DNA from: Cryptomeria japonica
Lineage: Eukaryota; Streptophyta; Pinopsida; Cupressales; Cupressaceae
Direction of reading: 5' to 3'
Length of the DNA: 64,000 nt
NCBI RefSeq assembly: GCF_030272615.1
Contig: NC_081406.1
Span: 214,802,997 to 214,866,996, forward strand
A model generated the notes under the pieces. That model was not told the origin of the DNA and made no database searches. It saw only the letters and a program-made list of their open reading frames with translations. Positions 10,139 through 20,664 of this stretch are shown one piece after another; within the stretch, counting starts at the first letter, position 1, and each line of letters begins with the position of its first letter. Position numbers and translations under genes: made by a program.

Positions 10139-11663
10139 TATTGGCAATATTGCATTATAATAGACAATGAAAGATTGTTGGTATTTCATAAGGATATTGG
10201 GAAGGTTGTTCATGATTATGGATATAACTGATTAAAGATGTTTTACTGTCTTGATATTATTATTTTGTCATTGATGTCAAGAAACTAATTTTCTAATTTA
10301 GTATGATGTTGCCATATCTTGAGAAGTATGATATGAAGATTATAAAGATGTCGGTAAAAGACACAAGAAAGAATATGATGAATAAGGGGATGAATAAGGT
10401 ATTCAATGGGAAACTACTACCGAGTTAGATAATGATGAGATCATGATGTTTTAGATTGTTTTAACATCATACATATGTTGTAAATTGTAAAGGTTAATAC
10501 TATACTATATTATCAAGCAAGGAACCTAGTCGGTAAACCCTAAGGTTATCGCTATCGGTTAATGAAGGCGGAATGTCTATTGAGTGAAGTTTAGTATTCA
10601 CCGAGTTGTTACTGAGTTGTAACCGAGCTATAACAAAATGCATTAAATGTTTACATGCGGTATTTAATGAAGGAAGTTGATGAGCTGGAGTGGATTAAAT
10701 GATTGGTAAGCCGTGAATAAAGTTTGTTAACAAATCTAAGGCAATGAAAAGTTGGCATGAAGATCTATAGCTCAGATTGAACTGTAATACCCTAGTGCAA
10801 GTTCTAAGACTATTATGCAAGTTCCAAGGTGGGGTAAAACATTTTCAAATCGAAAGATGCATTGAACTTGGACAAGATTAAAGATCTGATGGCTATGATT
10901 AATCATGGGAAATGTGATCAAGGAGATTAAGTGGTTATCTAATTGTTTATAAATAGGAAACTATTGATAAACAATGTATGTGGGCAAGTGTATGCACAAG
11001 GATGCTACATAGTGATTACCGAGTACAGAAGCTTGAAGACCTATTAGAATAACAGAGTATAGAAGCCCAATAGATAGACAAGATTAGTTCTATGTCTAGA
11101 TTTTATTAAACAAATAGGAATCTACTTTAGTATTTTAGATGCGAAGTTGTAGATAGATTTTTATTACTGTTATTTTGTGAAAGTGACAGAAAATCTCTTA
11201 ACCGAGTGGACTTAACAATCTTATATGTAAACCCTCTAGCAAGGTGGCATTCTGATTGAGTGTTTGAAATCCTTTAACAAGGTCACTTCTAACAAAGTGA
11301 AGATCCTAATAGATCTGAGGGAAATCCCTTTACCGGGTCACATCTAGCAATGTGTTTGTAATCTTTAATAGGATTTGCTTTTAACCAAACATACTCTAAA
11401 AGAGTATATTTCTTAGTGGGTTTGAAATCTCAAGTAGTTTTTCCCTATTTGGGTTTCCACATTAAATCTGGTGTTATGAGGTTTATATTGTTCATATGCT
11501 TTTGAGTTTGCATTTTTAATAGTTTTGGTTATATTACTGATATATATGTTATCAAGGTTGAATCTGATGTTTTTATGGATGATTAAGTTTGTATGGTTCA
11601 CCCCCCCCGCTCTCATCTTGTTGGCTATTGGATCTGTACTTATATTAAGTATTAGAACTATGA
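10139..11663 (+). repeat. 5' LTR of copia element I
   Basis: Starts TATTGGCAATATTGC (TGTTGGCAAT in the 3' copy) and ends ACTATGA. It contains the shared U5 block near 11415-11475 and a run of C (CACCCCCCCC) near the 3' end. Confidence 0.92.
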
Positions 11664-11665
11664 AT

Positions 11666-11677
11666 TGGTATAAGAGC
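11666..11677 (+). promoter_or_regulatory. Primer binding site of element I, one base mutated
   Basis: TGGTATAAGAGC follows the LTR by two bases; the usual iMet site is TGGTATCAGAGC, so one base differs. Confidence 0.8.
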
Positions 11678-11727
11678 TTTGGACTCTAGAAGGAAAGTTT
11701 AAAGGCACTTGAGTTAAAGATCCAAAG

Positions 11728-12654
11728 ATGTATAAGAGGGATGCATCGAAGCTAAACACGTTAAGTTTCTCTACATGGCAGAAAAGGATGAAGCTACATC
11801 TATCAGGAGTTGGACAATATGTTGTATGCTATCTAGAGAATGATTTTGTTGCACCTAGCACCTATCCATTGACTATGGAAGAGATAAAGGCGAAGCAAGA
11901 ACATATTCAAGCAATGATTGAAATAACATTTACATTGACCGATTCAGAGTTTAATGATCTAGAAGGCTGCAATGATGCAAAGGCAATGTGGGATAAGCTC
12001 ATATCAGTATATGGAGGAGATGAACATGTTCAAAGAGAAAAAGTAGATAGTCTGAGAGGACAACTTGAATCTATGAGGATGAATGAAGGTGAGAACATAA
12101 CTCAGTACAGTACAAGACTAAAGGAGATTGTCAATCAAATCAAAGGAGTAGGTGGAACTATTGAAGAAAAGGATATAACAAGTAAGTTGTTAAGAACCCT
12201 TCTACCAGCTTATGCAATCCGAGTCTCTGCAATCAATGAATTGAGGAATGTACCTAATATGCCAGTTTCTTTGGATGCTACTATTGGTAAGCTACATGCA
12301 TTTGAGTTAAGTAATTTTGATAACAGTGGATCTTCGGTAAATAAAGTTGAATCTGCATTTAGTTCTTTTCATCTTGATGAATCTAATGACTACAATGAAA
12401 GAAAGTATAAGTACCCTGAAGGAGATCATAGTGGAGCAAGTGAAAGATTTCGGAAGAACATGGAAGAAGTACACAAACTATATGAAGAAATTAGAAAGCA
12501 AGAAGAGTTTGAAGCACTATTAGCCAAAAGGTTACCGAGAGGCAAAGGTAAGTATAAAGGAAAACTACCTTTGAAATGTTTCAATTGTGATAAGATAGGA
12601 AATATGGCTTCTAACTGTCCTGACAAAGATTTTACTGAAAAGAGAGATTACTGA
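11728..12654 (+). pseudogene. Element I gag (copia UBN2-type capsid + zinc knuckle)
   Basis: An open frame of 308 codons. It has the copia gag pattern: an early STWQKRMKLHL block, AKAMWDKLISVYGG, then LRGQLESMRMNEGENITQY and KLLRTLLPAY. The knuckle near residue 285 reads CFNCDKIGNMASNC, with Asn where the zinc-binding His should be. A TGA at 12652-12654 separates it from the protease part, which otherwise continues in the same polyprotein. Role: particle protein that packages element RNA. Confidence 0.88.
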
Positions 12655-12660
12655 GATAAC

Positions 12661-13860
12661 AGACAGAAAGATAACCATTACAGAGGACACCGAGACTTCA
12701 GAAGAAGAGATAGAAAGACATGCTTAATAGCTGATGAGGAATCTAATGATGATAGATCAGATGAGACTGATACAGAGGAAGTAGTTTATGTGGCTATCAA
12801 GGATGGCTCAGATGAAGAAAGGTATGAAGAAAAAGCCCTAATATCTGACATAAACACTAATGATTCTTGGATTATAGATAGTGGATGCTCACATCATATG
12901 ACAGGAGATAAACACAAGTTTGTTATATTAGAAGATTATGATGGAGGCTATGTTAGATTTGGTAATGATGCACCATGTCTGGTAAGAGGTAAAGGATCTA
13001 TAACACTTCTTGATAATGCAAGATGCAATGATGTTTATTGGGTTGAAGGTTTGAAATACAATTTGTTGAGTGTAGCACAGCTAAACAACACAGGTTACCG
13101 AATAGAATTTTAGAAAGGAATTGTCAAAGTTCATGACAAGAATGGAAAGTTAGCTACTACTGGGACACAAACAAAAGGTAATACATTTCACCTTGACTGA
13201 ACTTGGAATAAGTGTTTGCTTGCAAAGATTGATGATACCTGGTTATGGCATAAAAGGTTTTGTCATGTAAATTTTGATAATCTGATCACAATAAGTAAGA
13301 AGCACAGAGTAAGAGGTCTACCGAGTCTTGAAAAAGCTAAGAATGCTATGTGCCGAGGATGCCAGATGGGTAAGATGATAAGATCAAGCTTTACAAGTAA
13401 GTCTTACACTTCTAAGGGAATTTTAGATCTAGTGCACACTGATCTTTGTGGTCCTATGAAAGTTCAAAGTTATTATGGTGATAAATATTTCATATTATTT
13501 GTGGATGACTATTCAAGGATGATGTTAGTAATGTTTTTAAAAGAAAAATCAGAAGCTTTTCAAATGTTTAAATGGTACAAGGCAAGAGTTGAAAATGAAA
13601 TAGGAAGACAACTAAAATGTCTTAGATCAGATAGAGGAGAAGAGTTCACATCTGATGAATTCAACTTATTCTGCAATGATCATGGTATTAAAAGACAAGT
13701 CTCTGCACCGAGAACTCCACGATAGAATAGAATAGCTAAAAGAAGAAATAGATCTATTGTGGATTGTGCTAGAACACTGATGATTGAAAAGAAGGTGCCA
13801 CAAACTAAGACAAAACACATGATTGATATCTGAATTTGAACCGAGAATAGTAAAAGAGGC
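12661..13860 (+). pseudogene. Element I protease and partial integrase
   Basis: The protease motif WIIDSGCSHHMTGD lies at about 12868-12909. Integrase follows: the HHCC region (LWHKRFCHVNF ... CRGCQMGK), the first Asp in VHTDLCGP and the second in CLRSDRGEEF. The third acidic residue is lost: the conserved Glu of the IAE box is Lys (IAKRRNRS), with a stop just before. The integrase C-terminus is deleted after about 13800, and the sequence runs straight to the segment preceding RT. Further stops occur near 13111 and 13198. Confidence 0.85.
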
Positions 13861-13888
13861 ATTTAATAGTGAAGATTAGGTAAATGCT

Positions 13889-15370
13889 ATGATAGAAGAG
13901 ATTGATCAAATCAAGAAGAATGACACATGGACACTAATCCCAAGACCGAAGGACAAAACTATAATCAGTACAAAGTGGATTTTCAGAAACAAGCTAAATG
14001 AAAAAGGTGAAGTCATTCGAAATAAAGAAAGACTAGTTTGCAAAGGTTATGCTCAAGAAGAAGGAATTAATTATGGTGAAAATTTTGCACCTGTTGCTAG
14101 ACTTGAAGGAGTTAGAACATTGTTGGCCTATGTTGCTTTCAAAAATTTCAAGATATATCAAATGGATGTCAAATCTGCATTTCTGAATGGAATATTAGAA
14201 GAAGTTTTCATTGAACAACCTGAAGGATTTGTTGAAGACAATAATAAAGATCAAGTATGTAAATTGAACAAAGCTTTATATGGTTTGAAACAAGAACCAA
14301 GAGCATGGTATGAAAGATTGCACTCTTATTTGATTAAGATTGGTTTTATAAGGACAAGTGAGAACAACAACATGTACATGAAGAATGATGAAAATGGAAT
14401 ACTGATCTCAGCCATATTTGTTGATGATATTATATTTTGTGGAAATGACTCTTTATGCAAGAACTTTGGAAATGAAATGAGCAAATAATTTGAGATGTCA
14501 TTAATTGGTGAGATAAAGTATTTTATAGGTTTACAAATACTGCAAATGAAAAATGAGATTTTCATTACTCAATCCAAGTACATAAAAAAAATCTTGAAGA
14601 AATTTGGAATGGATGATTCAAAACCAGTAAGTACTCCTATGACTACCAACTACAAATTATCAAAATATGATGAATCTGTATCTATTGATGAGACACTCTA
14701 TCGATCCATGATTGGAAAACTACAATATGTTGTTCACAGCAGACCAGACATAGCACATGTAGTAGGTATAGTTGCAAGATTCTCTGCAAATCCTAAGGAA
14801 ACACACATGACAACAATCAAAAGAATTTTTAGATACTTGAAAGGCACAAAGGATTATGGCTTAGTATATCAGAAAGGAAATGATTTTGATTTAAATGTTT
14901 ATACTGATGTTGATTGGGTAGGCAACATTGATGACAGGAAAAGCACAAGTGGAGGAGCTCTCTTTTTAGGAGAAAGACTAGTGAGTTGGCTTAGCAAGAA
15001 ACAAGGATGTGTTTCATAGTCAATAGCAAAAGCTGAATACATTGCTGCAGCATTGAATTGTACCAACATTGCATGGATCAAACAACTATTGGAAGGAATA
15101 AATGAAAAAGTTACCGAGCCAGTAACTATATTCTGTGACAATACTAGTGCCATTAATATTTCAAAGAATCCTGTTATGCACTCTAAGACAAAGCACATAT
15201 CTATCAAATATCCTTATCTTAGAGAAGAAGCTCAAGAGAAGAAAGTGGTGTTGGAATATGATAGCACAAAGGAGCAAATAGAAGATATCTTCACCAAGCC
15301 ACTACAAAAGGACACTTTTGAATATATCAGAAGTAAGTTAGGGGTCCTACCCCTATCTTCTACTCACTGA
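13889..15370 (+). pseudogene. Element I reverse transcriptase and RNase H
   Basis: The copia RT signature runs from [13 protein letters not shown] through [28 protein letters not shown] and [12 protein letters not shown]. The catalytic box is FVDD (AIFVDDIIF, near 14415). TAA 14486-14488 and TAG near 15017-15019 break the frame. RNase H has the three acidic positions in YTDVDWVGN, KAEYIAAA and FCDNTSAIN, and ends with the usual FTKPL. The stop is at 15368-15370. Confidence 0.9.
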
Positions 15371-15830
15371 CCGAGTTTGGTGAAAGCATCAATCTAATGA
15401 CTAATGAATATCTTTTGGGAGTTGATTCTAAGTTATACACTTTAGGATGTTTTCTAAAAGTGTACTGAAATTAATACAGGAAATATTACAGGGAACAAGA
15501 ATTGAAGACAAATGCTCTGACTGAGACTCAGTTGATACACAACAGCAAGAAATCACTTCTTATAGAAAGAAATTATTTTTTAGTTCTTTACTTTTTGGCA
15601 TTGTTGTCAAAGTGGGAGAAGACCTACAAAGGAAGACTACTATAAAGGAGAGACGACTGAGAGAAGACCTATCAAGGGAGAAGACTAAGAACAAACTGAG
15701 CAGACTACAGATTGGAAAGAAGATTGAAAACAAGAGAAGTCTAATGTATGGGGGAGAGCATTTCAGCATTTCAGAGTCATAGCAATCCGAATCTATTAAG
15801 GTCAAATCAATTGGTTTTGCCATCAATACC

Positions 15831-15842
15831 AAAGGGGGAGAT
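15831..15842 (+). promoter_or_regulatory. Polypurine tract of element I
   Basis: AAAGGGGGAGAT directly precedes the LTR start TGTTGGC. The same tract precedes the LTRs of III-b, III-c, IV and V. Confidence 0.85.
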
Positions 15843-17367
15843 TGTTGGCAATATTGCATTATAACAGACAATGAAAGATTGTTGGCATTTCATAAGGATA
15901 TTGAGAAGGTTGTTGATGATTATGGATATAACTGATTAAAGATGTTTTACTATCTTGATATTATTATTTTGTCATTGATGTCAAGAAATTGGTTTTCTAA
16001 TTCAGTATGATGTTGCCATATCTTGAGAAGTATGATATGAAGATTATAAAGATGTTGGTAAAAGACACAGGAAAGAATATGATGAATAAGGGGATGAATA
16101 ATGTATTCAATGGGCAACTACTACCGAGTCAGACAATGATGAGATCATGATGTTTTAGATTGTTTTAACATCATACATATGTTGTATTTTGTAAAGGTTA
16201 ATACTATACTATGTTATCAAGAAAGGAACCTAGTCGGTAAACCCTAAGGTTATCGCTATCGGTTAATGAAGGTGGAATGTCTACTCAGTGAATTTTAGTA
16301 TTCACTGAGTTTTTACCGAGTTGCAACCGAGCTATAACAAAATGCATTAAATGTTTACATGTGGTATTTAATGAAGGAAGCTGACAAACTCGAGCGGATT
16401 AAATGATTGGTAAGCCATGAATGAAGTTTGCTAACGAATCTAAGGCAATGAAAATTCAGCATGAAGATCTATAACTCAGATTGAACTGCAATACCCTGGT
16501 CCAAGTTCCAAGACTATTATGCAAGTTCCAAGGCGGGGTAAAATGTTTTCAGATCAAAAGATGCATTGAACCTGGACAAGATTGAAGATCTGATGGCTAT
16601 GATTAATCATGGGAAATGTGATCAAGGAGATTAAATGGTTATCTAATTGTTTATAAATAGGAAACTATTGATAAATAATGTATGTGGGCAAGTGTATGCA
16701 CAGGGATGCTACATAGTGATTACCGAGTACAGAAGCTTGAAGACCTGTTAGAATAATAGAGTATAGAAGCCCAGCAGATAGACAAGATTAGTTCTATGTC
16801 TAGATTGTATTGAACAAATAGGAATCTTCTTTAGCATTTTAGATGTGAAGTTGCAGATAGATTTTTATTACTGTTATTTTGTGAAAGTGACAGAAAATCT
16901 CTTAATCGAGTGGACTTAACAGTCTTATATGTAAACCCTCTAGCAAGGTGACATTCTGATTGAGTGTTTGAAATCCTTTAAGAAGGTCACTTCTAAAAAA
17001 GTGAAGATCCTAACAGATCTGAGGGAAATCCCTTTACCGGGTCACATCTAGCAATGTGTTTGTAATCTTTAATAGGATTTGCTTTTAACCGAGCATACTC
17101 TAGAAGAGTATATTTCTTAGTGGGTTTGAAATCCCACAGTGGTTTTTCCCTATTTGGGTTTCCACATTAAATCTAGTGTTATGAGGTTTATATTGTTCAG
17201 ATGCTTTTGAGTTTGCATGTTTAACATTTTTGGTTACATTACTGATATATATGTTACCGAGGTTGAATCTGATGTTTTTATGGATGATTAAGTTTGTATG
17301 ATTCACCCCCCCCCTCTCATCTTGTTGCCTATTGGATCTGTACTTATATTAAGTATTAGGACTATCA
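15843..17367 (+). repeat. 3' LTR of copia element I
   Basis: Starts TGTTGGCAATATTGC directly after the purine tract and ends ACTATCA. Same length as the 5' LTR, with scattered substitutions. Confidence 0.92.
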
Positions 17368-17373
17368 AAGCAC

Positions 17374-18003
17374 ACCATAACACAATGATTTAATGAGGAA
17401 ACCCAGTGTGGGAAAAACCTCGGTGGGATTTTTGACCCACAATATTCACTTACTAGCCAATAAGAGAATATTACTTTTACAATAAGGGCCTGCACATGTA
17501 GGAAGGCCAAGTGCCTAGAGATCACTGCTCAAAATGAAGTCACACTAACTTACAAAATGGATTATGAAAATCCAATGTCTTGTACTACTTCAGATCAGCA
17601 TCTGCTATGCCAAGTTCAATACTGATTTAAGCTCTGCTGCATACATAAACCCTTAACCAATAATTCGCATATTAGGTCTGCTATTATCTTCCTTTTTCAC
17701 CTATATTTCTATTACAAAATGATATACAATGATCTCAAACATATATGAGTCATATTACAACTCGCCATGTCGGCTTACAATGATTTTACAATTAATTACA
17801 AAATACATTTTAAACAAAATTGAAGTCGACCAAGGTACCGGTATCCTTCCTTTCACTGTCGGTGTTCTGTATGTCGGTGTAGAGTCTGTCAGTGCCAGTG
17901 CCAGTATCTTTTTCTTGCTGGTGTCATATGATTGCAAGGTTGCCATCAATGACAAAACCTTCAATCACCTACAATTTCTCATTGGAGTGTGTATTTGCCA
18001 ATA
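17374..18003 (-). repeat. 5' LTR of element II, second piece
   Basis: Continues the LTR after element I and ends GCCAATA. The two pieces sum to about 790 bp against 770 bp for the other LTR. Confidence 0.85.
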
Positions 18004-18008
18004 GGAAC

Positions 18009-19262
18009 TTCTTTGTACCTGGATTTTTTTCACATCTAGTGCTTCCAAAAATGCCAAAGGGGAAGATTGTTGGCGATTTGGAGGAATTCATTATGTGTTG
18101 CATTGATGTTTGTTATTTATTTCAACACTAGCTTCTTTGGTTATCTACTGGGTTCTGGCAGAGTGGTTGGACTTTGATGATGATCAGGAGATTTGTCTCT
18201 GGTATATTCTGATTGGTGGAATTGGTTTGGTTTGGTCATTCATGTTATTCAGATGTGTGTCACATTCAGTTGGTTTGGTATTTGGTGATTTGGAAGCTAT
18301 CATATGTTCTAGTAAGCCTTTTTGTTATCTGTAAGGGTTCTACTAGCAAAGCTTTATTGAAGATCTTTTGATGGATTCGATAAGTGGTGTTGGTGCGGCT
18401 TCTAGAAGGTTTTTCAGGATGGTGATGGTTATCATGTTCATGTTCCAATTGATCAGTGGTATTTCATTTTTTTTAATGGCGACCTATTTGATGTCCAGTC
18501 TTATTCTGCTAGGTTATGGACAAGTTTATGTAGCATGTTGGTGGATGCTCCCGATGCATTACCGGTTGGATTTATTGTTTGGTTAATGTTGTTTCGGTCT
18601 TAGGCTGACTTGGATTATCATTGGTTTGCGGGTTTATGTAATGGATTTATTGTATTATCTTTTAGGTGGCCGACCTAATTATTTAGGTCCCAGGTTGGTA
18701 TAAATATGATGTAAGATCTCTTTGTAGATTGTGGTATGGGATTATGGTTATGGGATTATCTATGAGCGAGTAAAGTTGTAATCATATGCAGAGACTTTTG
18801 TCGATCATAGGTGATCAAATTGGATTTTTGTAAGAGGTTTAAGACCTTCGACATTGAGCTTAAACCAAAACTGTACTTAGGCATAGGAGATTCTATTATT
18901 GCAGTTCATTCATCATTCTAGATTATAGCCTGATGTTTTCAATAGTCAGTGAGACTCCTTTTGTGATGAGCAATGTGCTCTAGGTTGTTGGCCTTCTTGC
19001 ATGTGTAGGCCCCTTATTGTAATATTTATTCATATGATTAGTGGATAGATATTTTGGGTCTCCAATCCCACCGTGGTTTTTCCTCATTAAGGTACATATA
19101 AATTTGTGGTGTTATGGTGTTCATATTTGTGGTCGCATTGTTACTTATTGTTAGCTCCTTTTATGTTTACCAATTGTTGAGTTATTGTGTTAATAAGGTC
19201 AAATTTAATCATTCTGGCAGAACACTGATTTACCCCCCCTCTCAATGTACTTGGATCCCAAA
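18009..19262 (+). mobile_element. Copia-type 3' LTR with about 60 bp of internal sequence
   Basis: A purine tract (CCAAAGGGGAAGAT) ends at 18068 and an LTR begins TGTTGGCGATTTGG at 18069. It runs about 1.19 kb to TACCCCCCCTCTCAATG and GGATCCCA. It has a TATA-like GGTATAAATATG near 18697 and the shared U5 block near 18990-19090. Element II is inserted at its left edge. No matching 5' LTR is in the window, and small reading frames inside are not credible genes. Confidence 0.7.
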
Positions 19263-19709
19263 ATTTACGAGCACTCAACCATGAGCGGGGAACTTTTAAT
19301 CATTTTTTTAATGTTTTAAAACCCAATCCCCTAGTTTATTATTAGGTTATCACTTATTATACAAACTTCCAAAGGGTTATCCTAGTAGCCACTTTGGGCC
19401 TCGACCCCCACTTGGAAGCCACTCCCCTTATGATACAAACAAACTCAAGAAACATCCATCCTCAAGGAATCATCTGAAATAACTCATGAGTCTCATAAAA
19501 GTATCAAAAGCATCGATAAACCATAAAAGAGATCCAACCAATTTGGAACTACATCACATATTGACCATATGGACAACACTAGAAAAGCTTCCATCCAAGA
19601 ACTCAACATAACTTAATCCCCCAAAGGAGAGTAATCATATGATGCCAAAATACTAATAATTCAACTCAAACTTCCATAATCAATCCAATAGAAAAGAGAA
19701 CATAACAAT
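19263..19709. other. Unassigned AT-rich spacer
   Basis: No coding frame, repeat or LTR signal that I can identify. It lies between the LTR end near 19262 and the terminus of copy A. Confidence 0.5.
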
Positions 19710-20664
19710 TGTTGTTCTCAAATTCTGATTCCCCTCTTATCCCTTGTAAGAAAATAATAACTTTGTTTGGAAATAAGGAGATCAAAGAGAAAGAACCTCA
19801 GAGCAACATATGACAAGGATTCAAGAACCTTCTACGCTTTGAACTTATCCAAAGTATGAGAAGGTATACCTTCTATGAATAATTTCACACTTTCAAACAA
19901 GATCCACAGTAAACCAATGTCCAAAAAGCCAATGGATCTTATCGCCTCAACATAAACTGAAAAATAAAGAAAAGCTTATGCTCATTTTCAGTATTGATCT
20001 TCAAGAAATATAGAAAGAGTAATACAACTGATACCAGTGCCTTATCCAGGCTACAGAGTCATCTAAATTAAACAAGGATTTCACAACTAAACATCTCCAT
20101 ACATCTCAACACTTCGGCTTCTATCAACCCCATACATGCTTGACATATATAAGAATCTTCCCTTGTTAAAGTAAATAGTGTTCATCAAATTCAAAGTCTC
20201 TAACAAAATAACCTACTGATAGAGATATTTCTTGCGTATTTAATTCCCCTCCTAAAAAGGAAAGCTAAGAAACATATCTATGAAGACTACATTACAATCC
20301 ATGTTCAATTAAATAACCCTAGATTACCCAAATGAAACTAGTAAATTATTGAAAGCGCACCAGAAGACAACACAAATTCTAGGCTCGAAAGTTTATGGTC
20401 TGTATATTGATATTCATTTTGAAAAAAATCTTACAAAACTCATAATATTCTCTGTAAACTTAGAAAAAACCTAGATAGATTTCTGCAGAGTTTCTTTAAA
20501 AATTCTTGTGATGATATTTTTGACTAGTCCTGGTATCCATTTATAATAGCATGGATGCATACAAGCTTCATACCTTTTCAAAAAAGTTTGTTACAAAAAT
20601 CTTCTTGTTTCAACCAGAAGTTACAAATCTTTTCCATATTCTAATGGCCCTCTTCCCATCGTTG

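Larger units (their letters stand above)
10139..17367 (+). mobile_element. Element I: Ty1-copia retrotransposon, internally deleted
   Basis: Two LTRs of 1525 bp each (10139-11663, 15843-17367) flank gag-pol in the order protease, integrase, RT, RNase H, which is copia order. The target duplication AAGCAC/AGCAC (10133-10138 and 17368-17373) is perfect, and the uninterrupted site is seen in the sister LTR near 4235. I count about 30 substitutions in the first 500 bp of the LTR pair, so the insertion is old. The internal region (about 4.2 kb) lacks the end of integrase and the linker to RT. Confidence 0.93.
4085..18003 (-). mobile_element. Element II: non-autonomous copia-like LTR element (gag-like ORF1 + unknown ORF2), split by copia element I
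   Basis: Seen: 3' LTR 4085-4853, polypurine tract, ORF2, ORF1, tRNA-iMet-type primer site at 9965-9976, and a 5' LTR broken into 9979-10138 and 17374-18003 by element I. Flanks GGCAC (4080-4084) and GGAAC (18004-18008) match at 4 of 5 bases and are probably a 5-bp target duplication with one change. Without the insert the element is about 6.7 kb. No protease, integrase, RT or RNase H is encoded. The signals are copia style, so mobilisation by a copia element in trans is inferred. Confidence 0.8.

Noticed and set aside
18110-18586. Small hydrophobic frames within the LTR at 18069-19262
   Set aside because: LTR U3 sequence with no conserved frame; hydrophobicity comes from T-rich sequence.
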